A stretch of DNA of 40,672 bases from Acidobacteriota bacterium (GTDB taxonomy: Bacteria > Acidobacteriota > UBA6911 > RPQK01 > JAJDTT01). Where the stretch lies: contig JAPPLF010000079.1 of assembly GCA_028874215.1 (NCBI GenBank), positions 1 through 40,672 of the forward strand, written 5' to 3'. The notes under the pieces are model-generated. The model worked only from the letters and a program-made list of their open reading frames with translations, was not told where the DNA came from and searched no databases. A program made the translations under genes and the position numbers. Below, one piece after another: positions 1 to 7,703 of this stretch; position 1 is the stretch's first letter, and the number at the start of each line of letters is the position of its first letter.

Positions 1-211
1 AAAGAAATAACTTAGATGAGATCTCTCATCCAACACGGTAAACTTGGGCTAGAGTTGGACCCCGCGCCGCTCTCCGTTTCCCAGGCCTGTAGTGTACTCT
101 GAGAACACTTGCATAATTAAATCAATAGCTTACAGTTCGAGACCGTCGAAGTCAGGAAAGCAGTTTGCGTGCTGGAGGGGGGGTGGAGATGTCGGGCTGG
201 AACCTCACCGC

Positions 212-1525
212 CTACGCCACGGGCAACACTAGCACGGCTCTGCAGCCCGGCGCCTGCCTTCGGTTGGTCAGGCTGAGGAAGCCGCCGTGGGCTTCGGCGA
301 TCTGCCGAGCCAGGACCAAGCCGATGCCGCTCCCCTGGGGCTTGGTGGTGAAGAAGGGGACGAACAGGTTGGCGGTGTCGGCCAGTCCCTTTCCCTCGTC
401 CTCCACGGAGACTTCCAACTGGTCGCCGATCCGTCTCCAGCCGACGCTGGCTCCCCCGCCGGTTTCCGTCGCGGCGTCGACTGCGTTCCGAACCAGGTTG
501 ATCAGCAACTGCTCCAATTGATCCGGGTCGGCCCGAAACCGGACCGGCTGGCCGTCTCGAATCGCCACCGGCATCCGGGTCTCCAGGCTCACCACCTTGC
601 GAACCGAGTCTTCGATGGAGACTGGGCGCTTGTCCGGGGCCGGTAGCCGGGCGAGCCGGGAATAGGCGCCCATGAACCGGCTCAGCGCCTGGGCCCGGGA
701 GGAGATGACGCCGAGACCCTCCCTCAGGTCCTGTTCCCGGTCCGTATTCGAGCGGTCCTGCTCCAAGAGGGATTCGAGACTGCCGGCGATGGACTTGATG
801 GGGGTCAACGAGTTGTTCAATTCATGTCCCAAAACCCGGATCAGCCGGCGCCAGGCCTGCCGCTCCTCCTCTCGGAGCGTCTGGTTCAAATCCGTCAGGA
901 CCACCAGGTGATGGGGCCGACCCTCCTCGCGAAACACGATCCGGTGCATTCCCCAGCGGCCGCTCCCCCCGGGCAATTGGATTTGGAGCGTCTGGACCGG
1001 CTCACCTTTCAAGCAGTCCTTCAGATCCAGCTCTGCCGCCGACTTGCCCAACGCTTGCTTTTCCGGAATTCCTAGGAGCCTCTGCCCGGCCCGGTTGATG
1101 AGGCGCACGCGCCATCCGTCATTGAACGCGAAGACCGCAACGTCGATCTCCTTCATCACCTTCTGCAGCAGGGCGGCCGCCTCGACCGCTCCCAGGCGTT
1201 GCCGCCGTAGGACCTCGCCCAGAATGTTCAGTTCCGCGGCGAACTCGCCCAGCCCCTTGTCGGTTCCACTCCGGGCCCGGATGGAGAAGTCCCCCTCTCG
1301 AATCGCCGAAACCACGTTGGCAAGTGTCTGAAACTGAAACGTCAACTTCCGGTACAGCAGGATCAGGCCGCCCGCCAGGGCTCCCACGGCCAGCAGCGAG
1401 AGGCCGTAGCGCACTGGGGGATCGTGATCGCCGGTCCAGAGCAGGACCAGCAGTGCGGCGCAGGAGGGGAGGCCGGCGGCAAGAGAGATCAAGACGATCC
1501 GCGCCTGAAAGCCGAGTCGGTTCAT
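212..1525 (-). CDS. NtrY-like sensor histidine kinase
   Basis: Membrane sensor kinase, predicted to phosphorylate the NtrC-type regulator encoded just upstream. The protein is 437 residues. Two hydrophobic segments lie in the first 65 residues. A HAMP-like stretch (VVSAIREGDFSIRA) and a PAS-like region (IDVAVFAFNDGWRVRLIN) follow. The kinase core is complete: H-box LGHELNNSLTPI, N-box NLVRNAVDA, G1 DEGKGL and G2 GSGIGLVLA. The open frame extends to 1789, but the ATG at 1525 is chosen because it overlaps the regulator's TGA in an ATGA junction, and because the extension would lie inside the regulator gene. This is the last gene of the efflux operon transcribed from near 7448. The periplasmic loop is very short, so the signal may come from the membrane, the cytoplasm or the transporter itself; that is inference. 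Confidence 0.9.
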   Translation of the reverse strand: MNRLGFQARIVLISLAAGLPSCAALLVLLWTGDHDPPVRYGLSLLAVGALAGGLILLYRKLTFQFQTLANVVSAIREGDFSIRARSGTDKGLGEFAAELNILGEVLRRQRLGAVEAAALLQKVMKEIDVAVFAFNDGWRVRLINRAGQRLLGIPEKQALGKSAAELDLKDCLKGEPVQTLQIQLPGGSGRWGMHRIVFREEGRPHHLVVLTDLNQTLREEERQAWRRLIRVLGHELNNSLTPIKSIAGSLESLLEQDRSNTDREQDLREGLGVISSRAQALSRFMGAYSRLARLPAPDKRPVSIEDSVRKVVSLETRMPVAIRDGQPVRFRADPDQLEQLLINLVRNAVDAATETGGGASVGWRRIGDQLEVSVEDEGKGLADTANLFVPFFTTKPQGSGIGLVLARQIAEAHGGFLSLTNRRQAPGCRAVLVLPVA

Positions 1526-2892
1526 AGCCCGAGTTTTTCTATGCGCCGGTAGAGGGCGGTTCGGCTCAGCCCCAAACTTCGAGCGGCGTGGCTCACGTTG
1601 CCGCCGGCGCGGGACAGTGCCTTGCCGATCAGGACGCCTTCGGCTTCCTCCAGGGTCATCATCTCCAGCGGATTCGAATAGGGCGAGTCCGCCGGCAGGC
1701 TCAGATCCTCGACCGAAATGGAGGACTCCCGGGCCAGCAGGACGGAGCGCTCCACCACGTGGCTGAGCTCCCGGACGTTTCCCGGCCACGAGTAGTGAGC
1801 CAGGGCGGCCAGTGCCGGTTCGCTGAATCCGTCCAGCCGCTTTCGGTACTTCTGGTTGTAGCGGCCCAGAAAGTAGTTGGCCAACAGGAGGACGTCCTCA
1901 CCCCGGTCCCGAAGCGGCGGCAGGCGGATCTCCACCGTGTTGAGACGAAACAGGAGGTCCTCCCGAAACCGGCCGCGGTCCACCTCCCGCTTCAGGTCGG
2001 CGTTGGTGGCCGACAGCACCCGCACGTCGACGTGCTTGGTGCGGGAGGAGCCGACACGCTGCATCTCTCCGCTCTCCAGGACGCGGAGGAGGTTGGCCTG
2101 TTGGCTTACGGGAATGCTGGTGACCTCGTCCAAAAGCAGCGTTCCTCCGTCGGCCAGTTCGAAGCGTCCGATCCGGTCTGTGCGGGCGTCGGTAAAGGCA
2201 CCCTTGACGTGGCCGAACATCTCGCTGACGAAGACACCTTCAGAGAGACCTCCCAGATTGACGGCTACTAGAGGCATTGAGGCGCGAGCGGAGACCGAAT
2301 GCAGAGTTCGGGCCACCACTTCCTTGCCGGTGCCGTGGTCGCCGGTGATCAGCACCTGGGCGTCGGAAGGTCCTACCCGGGCGATCAGATCGAGGACAGG
2401 CCGCATGACCGGCGACTGTGTGATAAGACGAACGTGTTGTCGAGAGCGGAGGACCCGGTTCTCTTCCTCTAGACGGCGGCCTTGCCGTAGCGCCTGCCGA
2501 AGCTCGATCTGGCTCTTCAAGACCGTGAGGAGTCGTTCGTTTTCCCAGGGTTTCTGAATGAAGTCCCGGGCACCGCGCCGAATGGCTTCCACAGCCAGGT
2601 CAATTGTGCCCCACGCAGTCATGACCACCACGCGTAGCGATCCGTCCACCGCCAGCAACTTTGTCAGAAGATCGAGTCCCTCCCGGCCCGAAGTCGTGTC
2701 CCGGGCGTAATTCATGTCCATCAGGACGATGTCGACGTCGAGACGCCGCGCGCACTCCAGGACGCGCGCGGGAGTGTCGGCGGTAGTGATCTCGTAATCC
2801 TCGCTCTTCAGCAGGAGCCGGAGGGAATGAATCACGTCGGCCTGATCATCGGCGATCAAGACACTGGGTCTCTTGGAACGGGTTCCGACCAT
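1522..2892 (-). CDS. NtrC-family sigma-54-dependent response regulator
   Basis: Activator of sigma-54 promoters, 456 residues. The N-terminal receiver domain has acidic residues D15/D16 and phospho-acceptor D59 (VLMDMNY). The AAA+ domain has Walker A GDHGTGKE and Walker B TLLLDEV. The sigma-54 contact loop reads GAFTDA rather than the usual GAFTGA. The C-terminal Fis-type helix-turn-helix is NVSHAARSLGLSRTALYRRIEKLGL, which ends the protein. The gene lies 27 bp after the permease and overlaps the kinase by an ATGA. Paired palindromes and perfect sigma-54 promoters stand before the adaptor and TolC genes of the same locus, so this protein very probably controls both and is autoregulated as part of the adaptor operon. 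The regulator type is clear from sequence; the target assignment is inference from context. Confidence 0.95.
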   Translation of the reverse strand: MVGTRSKRPSVLIADDQADVIHSLRLLLKSEDYEITTADTPARVLECARRLDVDIVLMDMNYARDTTSGREGLDLLTKLLAVDGSLRVVVMTAWGTIDLAVEAIRRGARDFIQKPWENERLLTVLKSQIELRQALRQGRRLEEENRVLRSRQHVRLITQSPVMRPVLDLIARVGPSDAQVLITGDHGTGKEVVARTLHSVSARASMPLVAVNLGGLSEGVFVSEMFGHVKGAFTDARTDRIGRFELADGGTLLLDEVTSIPVSQQANLLRVLESGEMQRVGSSRTKHVDVRVLSATNADLKREVDRGRFREDLLFRLNTVEIRLPPLRDRGEDVLLLANYFLGRYNQKYRKRLDGFSEPALAALAHYSWPGNVRELSHVVERSVLLARESSISVEDLSLPADSPYSNPLEMMTLEEAEGVLIGKALSRAGGNVSHAARSLGLSRTALYRRIEKLGL

Positions 2893-2919
2893 CTTCTTCG
2901 TTGTCAGATCTGCTCACCA

Positions 2920-5430
2920 TTATTCATGACGCAGCGCTTCCATGGGTTCCAGCCGGGTGATTCGGAAGGCAGGGACCCAGCATGCCAGCAGGGAGGCAGC
3001 CAGAATTACTAGTGTGGCGACGACGAACGTCACCGGATCGCCCAAGTCAAATCCGGGAAGAAAAACACCCATCAGTTGACCCAAACTCAATGCCAAGCCA
3101 ATGCCGATGGAGAGACCGATGGCCACTGTCACCAGGGTTTGTCTTAGGATCAGCCAAACCGTGTGGTCCCGCCTTGCCCCCAGGGCTAACCGAACCGCGA
3201 TCTCATGGGTCCGTCGAATGACCGAGCGCGAGAGCACTCCGTACAGGCCAACCGAGGCCAGGGTGAGGGCCAAAACCCCGAACGCGCCCAACAGTAAGTT
3301 CAAGAACAGCCATGGGGCAACGCTTTCCGCAATCGCCGCTGACAAGGATGTTGCGCCGAAGGTCGGCAGATCGTTGTCCATTTCCTGCACTGCCCGGCGC
3401 ATCGTCGCAACCATGGCGGAAGTCGGTTGTTGCGGAGATCGAGCCATGAGAGTGAAAGTGCCCTGATACCGCTGGAGCAACGAAAAGTACACATGTGGAT
3501 TTTGGGCGGCGCCGAGCTGGCGCCCCCGGACCTCTCGAGCGACGCCGACCACCTCCCAGCTATCTGATTCGGAATAGATCCGTTTTCCGATTGGATCGGC
3601 ATCGGGCCAGAATTGTTCGGCCACCGGCTGACTGATGATGGCGATTTGCCTGGAGTCTTGATCGTCTGTCCAGCGAAAATCGCGGCCCCTTATCAGGGGG
3701 ATACGGACTGTTTCGAAGTATCCGGGGCCGACGGAATTGACTTCGACCTGAATCCGTTCCTCATCGTTCTTGTGGATGGAAGTGCTGAAATAGCGGTCGT
3801 CGGCAGGAGTGAATCGCGCCAGAGTCGCGGATTCCACTCCCGGTGCCGTCTCGATCCGTCGCAGAAGTTGTCGCAGAAACAGGGCTCCTCGAGTTTCGTC
3901 GTACCCTTGGGTGGCAACGTCAACGGAAAGTGTGCCCACGTTCTCTGGATCGAAACCCGGATCCAGAGCGAGTCGATGGTCGAGCGTATGGATGGAGAGT
4001 CCGGCCGCCACCAACAACGTAAAGGACAAGGTCACCTGAAGGATGACCAGAAGGTTCCGCCAGCGAACCGACCGGCCGCCACGGGCCGCCCCTGTGGCTT
4101 TGAGTTCCGAGAACAGGTCGATTCGGCTGGATTGTGCTGCTGGAGCGAGGCCAAAGATCATGGCTGTCGACAATGAGAGGAGCAGGGTGAACAACAGCGT
4201 GCGATTGTCCAGTGCCAGTCCGAAGTTCAGAAGATCCGGCCGAATGAGATGGCTGGGGAGCGAGAGTAAGCTCGTCATTGCCATAAAACAGGGTGCTACC
4301 AGAACAGCGGCAGCGCCTCCGGCCAGAAAGAGCATGGTGGTCTCGGTGAGGAGGTAGCGCACCAAGCTACTCCGGTTGGCGCCTGCGGCCAACCGAATGG
4401 CCATTTCATTCCTTCTTCCCATGGCACGGGAGAGGAGGAGATTGGCGACGTTAGTGCAAGCGATGAAGAGCACAGAGCCCATGATCGCAATAAGGATGAT
4501 CCCCGAGATCCGGATTTGGGACCGCGCGTCGTCGCCCCTCGTTCCCCAGTGTCCTTGGGCCAAGCGCAGGACTCGATCCTTCCACCCGGGATCTTCAAGT
4601 TCCAATTGAGAGACTACGGCAGCCAAACTGGATTGAGCGCTTTCCAAATTGAGATCGGGGTTGAGTCGTCCGATCATTCTCAACCAAGCGTAGTCGGCAT
4701 CGTCGAGACGATTCGGGGGCAGCACTTGGGGCTGCATCATCGTAGGCACCCACACGTCTGGCTCCCCTAAGATCCCTTTGAATTCGGCGGGCATGACTCC
4801 CACCAGAGTGAGTGGATGACCGTTCACTCGTACAGTTTTTCCAACAATATCTCGACTCCCTTGAAACCGATCTCGCCAGAGGCGATCACTGATCATGGCC
4901 ACCGGATTGCGCCCGGGGACTTGTCCCTCCTCCGGTAGAAACCCCCTGCCGATGCCCGGTTCTATCCCGAGGACATGCGTATAGTTGGACGAAACCAATC
5001 CACCCCAAAGCCTCTCCGTAAATCCATCGGCACTCAGGTGGACCGTGAACCCGCTGTGGGCAATCAGCCCGGAGAAGACCTCGTTGGATTCCTGGATCGT
5101 GCGAAATGCGGCGTGCGAAAAGAACTGGTTGTCGCGATTTGGCCGTCCTTTCGTGAATGAACCGAAGCTTACGATCTGATGGGGATTCAAGACAGGTAAC
5201 GGACGAAAAAAGGCATTATCGACCAGCGTGAAGACCCCCGTGTTCACTCCGATTCCCAGGGCCAAGGTCAAAATCACGACGATTGTGAATCCGGGATTCC
5301 TAGTCAACGTTCGAAATGAGAGCCTGAGGTCCCGAACGATGTCCTCCAGTAAGAGAACGAAACGTCGTCGTGATTCGTTTCCTTGCAAAACGTGATCCTT
5401 GGGTGAGGTCGGTTGCGGTTCTCCACTCAT
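2920..5430 (-). CDS. long FtsX/MacB-type ABC transporter permease (ADOP-like)
   Basis: Inner-membrane permease of 836 residues. The N-terminal cytoplasmic stretch leads into LRLSFRTLTRNPGFTIVV and the first membrane helix (ILTLALGIGVNTGVFTL), then a large periplasmic MacB_PCD-like domain. A set of three helices near the middle (from IILIAIMGSVLFIACTNVANLL) is followed by a second helix, periplasmic domain and three-helix unit ending in EPMEALRHE. This duplicated FtsX layout is about twice the length of MacB-type permeases that have one FtsX unit, and matches the duplicated permeases abundant in Acidobacteria. The frame opens with a GTG at 5451, but the ATG at 5430 has GGGAG about 9 nt before it. 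Unlike orphan members, it sits 33 bp behind a matching ATPase gene. Substrate unknown. Confidence 0.93.
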   Translation of the reverse strand: MSGEPQPTSPKDHVLQGNESRRRFVLLLEDIVRDLRLSFRTLTRNPGFTIVVILTLALGIGVNTGVFTLVDNAFFRPLPVLNPHQIVSFGSFTKGRPNRDNQFFSHAAFRTIQESNEVFSGLIAHSGFTVHLSADGFTERLWGGLVSSNYTHVLGIEPGIGRGFLPEEGQVPGRNPVAMISDRLWRDRFQGSRDIVGKTVRVNGHPLTLVGVMPAEFKGILGEPDVWVPTMMQPQVLPPNRLDDADYAWLRMIGRLNPDLNLESAQSSLAAVVSQLELEDPGWKDRVLRLAQGHWGTRGDDARSQIRISGIILIAIMGSVLFIACTNVANLLLSRAMGRRNEMAIRLAAGANRSSLVRYLLTETTMLFLAGGAAAVLVAPCFMAMTSLLSLPSHLIRPDLLNFGLALDNRTLLFTLLLSLSTAMIFGLAPAAQSSRIDLFSELKATGAARGGRSVRWRNLLVILQVTLSFTLLVAAGLSIHTLDHRLALDPGFDPENVGTLSVDVATQGYDETRGALFLRQLLRRIETAPGVESATLARFTPADDRYFSTSIHKNDEERIQVEVNSVGPGYFETVRIPLIRGRDFRWTDDQDSRQIAIISQPVAEQFWPDADPIGKRIYSESDSWEVVGVAREVRGRQLGAAQNPHVYFSLLQRYQGTFTLMARSPQQPTSAMVATMRRAVQEMDNDLPTFGATSLSAAIAESVAPWLFLNLLLGAFGVLALTLASVGLYGVLSRSVIRRTHEIAVRLALGARRDHTVWLILRQTLVTVAIGLSIGIGLALSLGQLMGVFLPGFDLGDPVTFVVATLVILAASLLACWVPAFRITRLEPMEALRHE

Positions 5431-5463
5431 GGCTTGGTCTCCCAGATCCACAGAATCATGTTT

Positions 5464-6162
5464 CTACGCCGCCTCGTCCTCGTCGACGATCTGCCCGTCG
5501 AAAAGGTGCACCGTCCGCTCGGTGTGTTCGGCATAGCGGGGATCGTGCGTGACGATGCAGATGGTCGATCCTTCCTGGTGCAGCTCTCCCAGAAGTTCCA
5601 TGACGGCTCCGCCGTTCCTGGAATCCAGGTTCCCGGTGGGTTCGTCCGCCAAGAGAATCGCCGGTCGTCCCACCAACGCCCGCGCCACCGCCACGCGCTG
5701 TTGTTGACCGCCCGAGAGCTGAGTGGGGTAGTGGTTCATCCGGTGGGACATGCCAACCCGCTCCAGGGACTCCTCCACGCGCCTCCGCCTCTCGGCCCGT
5801 TTCAGATTGCGGTAGGTCAGCGGCAACTCCACGTTCTCGAAGACCCGGAGATCGCCGATGAGGTTGAAGTTCTGGAAGATGAATCCGATCTCCCGGTTTC
5901 GCAGGTGGGTCCTCTGGGCGAAGGTGAGGTCCGCAACCGGGTGGCCGTGGAGGTAGTATTCCCCGGCTGTGGGAGCGTCCAACAGTCCCATGATGGAGAG
6001 CAGAGTCGACTTGCCGCAGCCCGAAGGGCCGCCAACGGAGACGTACTCCCCCTGCCTCACTCCCAGGTGAACCCCGGACAGGGCATGGGTCTCTACCTCC
6101 TCCGTCAGGAAGATCTTAGTGATCCCGTTCATCCGTATCAGCCATTCCGTGTTTCCATCCAT
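5464..6162 (-). CDS. MacB/LolD-type ABC transporter ATP-binding protein
   Basis: ATPase of 232 residues that should energise the adjacent long permease. All ABC motifs are intact: Walker A GPSGCGKST, Q-loop IFQNFNL, signature LSGGQQQRVAVARAL, Walker B ILLADEPTGNLD and H-loop IVTHD. The family is that of tripartite MacAB-TolC exporters and LolD-like transporters, which use ATP to drive periplasmic movement rather than transport across the inner membrane. The ATG is preceded by AAGGAG with good spacing. It lies 30 bp after the adaptor gene and before the permease, the usual order for such operons. Confidence 0.95.
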   Translation of the reverse strand: MDGNTEWLIRMNGITKIFLTEEVETHALSGVHLGVRQGEYVSVGGPSGCGKSTLLSIMGLLDAPTAGEYYLHGHPVADLTFAQRTHLRNREIGFIFQNFNLIGDLRVFENVELPLTYRNLKRAERRRRVEESLERVGMSHRMNHYPTQLSGGQQQRVAVARALVGRPAILLADEPTGNLDSRNGGAVMELLGELHQEGSTICIVTHDPRYAEHTERTVHLFDGQIVDEDEAA

Positions 6163-6192
6163 TGATTCTTCTCCTTGGTCTGATCCTTGTAT

Positions 6193-7446
6193 TTACTCCA
6201 ACCGGATCCGGTCATGGTCCTTCCACTGGGCCATGTCGGAGAGCACCACCTGATCCCCAACGTTCAGGCCCTCCAGAATTTGAATCTCGCTGACAGAGCT
6301 GGCCCCCAGACCGACGCGGATCCGCTGGGCATGAATCCCGTCCGCTTCCATCCGAAACAGGCTGGCCGAGCCGTCCTCCTGGCTGAAGCCGGGCCGCGGC
6401 ATGTAGACGACATCGGCTAGATGCTCCAGCTCCACGGTTCCATCCACGCTGAGGTCCGGACGCGCCCCCCGGGGCAGCTCTCCCGCGAGCGCCACGTCCA
6501 CAGTTACCAGCCCTTCCTTCACTGCAGGGTCGATCCGCGAAACTCGTCCCGGGACGACGCCGTTGCGGGTGTCGATCTCCGCCTTTTGACCCACCTCCAG
6601 ATCCCGTGCCTGGGTCGCCGCGACCTCGATCTCCGCCTTGAGCCGGCTGGGTTCGGCGATCCGGACCAGGTTCGTACCCGGGGTGACCTGCTGGCCGACT
6701 TCCACCTCCACCTGTTGAAGCACGCCGGAGATTCCGGGCCGCACTCGCAAAGACTCCAGTTGGCTCCTCCGCAGTGAGTGGAGCAGACGCCGCTGCTCGA
6801 CCTCGGCCCGCTTGGCCTCCAGTTGGGCCTCCAGAGATTTGGAGAAGATGTCCGTCCTTCTCTTTTCAAGCAGACGTTGAGTCTCAAGGGCCTCGGCTTT
6901 GCTTCGGCTGATCTTTGTATCCATCTCCGAGACCAGGCCCTCGCGAAGCAGAGCGGCGTCCGCCTCCGCCTTGAGGGTTGCCTCCAGATAATCTGACTCG
7001 ACGCTGGCGGCGTCGGCTTGGCGTTGCATCTTCTCGCTTTCGAGCTGGATCCGGAGATGGGCCATCTCCGCTTCGGCTCGTTTCAACTGGCTCTCCGCAT
7101 CCAGAGCCTGCTGCTCCAGCTCGGGATTGCTCAATTCCAGGAGAACCGTCTGGGGAGTGACCCGTCCGCCCGGTTGAATCAGGACCCGCTCGACGCGGCC
7201 CTCGGTGGCGGCGGGAATCCAGCGGATGATCTCGGGGATCAGCTTGCCCAGGCCGCGAACGCGGCGGGTGAGTTCGCCCCGCTTGACCTCCCCCATCCAG
7301 AGGGTGGATCGGTCGACACGGGGAGCGGCCGGCTCCAGGCGGGAAAGGCCCGCGCTGATGGCGGCAATGGAGACGATCACCGACAGCAGGTAAAGAGTGT
7401 GTCTGATTTTGCGTCGGCGGGCGGCGAAGGGTCTTTGGATGTCCAT
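6193..7446 (-). CDS. HlyD/MacA-like periplasmic adaptor (membrane fusion protein)
   Basis: Adaptor of 417 residues that should bridge the inner-membrane ABC permease and the TolC-like channel. It has a positively charged N-terminus (MDIQRPFAARRRKIRH), one membrane anchor (about residues 18-35), a first lipoyl half (AATEGRVERVLIQPGGRV), and a long coiled-coil hairpin rich in Gln, Glu, Arg and Ala (about 105-235). The second lipoyl half is RPGISGVLQQVEVEVGQQV. Beta-barrel and membrane-proximal domains follow (AEIEVAATQARDLEVGQ and VGLGASSVSEIQILEGL). A MDIxRP start is typical of a family of such adaptors, which supports this ATG. A GAGGAG lies 8 nt before the ATG, but it falls between the sigma-54 -12 element and the predicted transcription start, so it would be missing from the sigma-54 transcript. 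First gene of the five-gene operon. Confidence 0.93.
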   Translation of the reverse strand: MDIQRPFAARRRKIRHTLYLLSVIVSIAAISAGLSRLEPAAPRVDRSTLWMGEVKRGELTRRVRGLGKLIPEIIRWIPAATEGRVERVLIQPGGRVTPQTVLLELSNPELEQQALDAESQLKRAEAEMAHLRIQLESEKMQRQADAASVESDYLEATLKAEADAALLREGLVSEMDTKISRSKAEALETQRLLEKRRTDIFSKSLEAQLEAKRAEVEQRRLLHSLRRSQLESLRVRPGISGVLQQVEVEVGQQVTPGTNLVRIAEPSRLKAEIEVAATQARDLEVGQKAEIDTRNGVVPGRVSRIDPAVKEGLVTVDVALAGELPRGARPDLSVDGTVELEHLADVVYMPRPGFSQEDGSASLFRMEADGIHAQRIRVGLGASSVSEIQILEGLNVGDQVVLSDMAQWKDHDRIRLE

Positions 7447-7459
7447 GCTGTATCTCCTC

Positions 7460-7474
7460 GCAATCAGTGTGCCA
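7460..7474 (-). promoter_or_regulatory. sigma-54 promoter of the adaptor operon
   Basis: On the minus strand this reads TGGCAC-ACTGA-TTGC, a perfect match to the -24/-12 consensus (TGGCAC-N5-TTGC). With -12 at 7460 the transcript should start near 7448, only about 2 nt before the ATG at 7446. Paired palindromes 83-117 bp upstream provide enhancer sites. Confidence 0.85.
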
Positions 7475-7500
7475 AGTTTAGGGAAAGAGTCAAATGTATG

Positions 7501-7513
7501 TAATTAAATGATT
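7501..7513 (-). promoter_or_regulatory. possible IHF-type DNA-bending site
   Basis: The minus strand reads AATCATTTAATTA, one mismatch from the IHF consensus WATCAR-N4-TTR. It lies in a notably AT-rich stretch (7490-7530) between the sigma-54 promoter and the activator palindromes, where a bend is commonly needed. Whether this organism uses IHF here is unknown. Confidence 0.3.
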
Positions 7514-7547
7514 TATATGAAAGCGGATATTTGAGCCCGAGATCCGG

Positions 7548-7589
7548 AGTGTCCGGTTCCGGGATCAAGTGTCCGGTATCGGACACTTG
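7548..7589. promoter_or_regulatory. tandem palindromic activator sites upstream of the adaptor operon
   Basis: Two sites share the core TGTCCG-N4-CGGACA. The distal (from the promoter) site at 7566-7589 is a perfect palindrome with 10-base arms (CAAGTGTCCG and its complement) around GTAT. The promoter-proximal site (core 7550-7565) keeps TGTCCG and CGG but degenerates at the other end. Centres are 20 bp apart (7557.5 and 7577.5), about two helical turns, as expected for cooperative NtrC-type dimers. Confidence 0.8.
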
Positions 7590-7703
7590 GACGTTGAAGG
7601 AGAAAAGGACATCGAGTACGTAGAAAAAATACAGATCAGTACGGTTCGGATGCCTTAGGACCGGCGGGATGTAGTGCTGCTCAACCACCGGAGAGCCTCC
7701 CGT

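Noticed and set aside
1-211. Left edge beyond the kinase gene
   Set aside because: No gene, convincing terminator or RNA was seen in this stretch.
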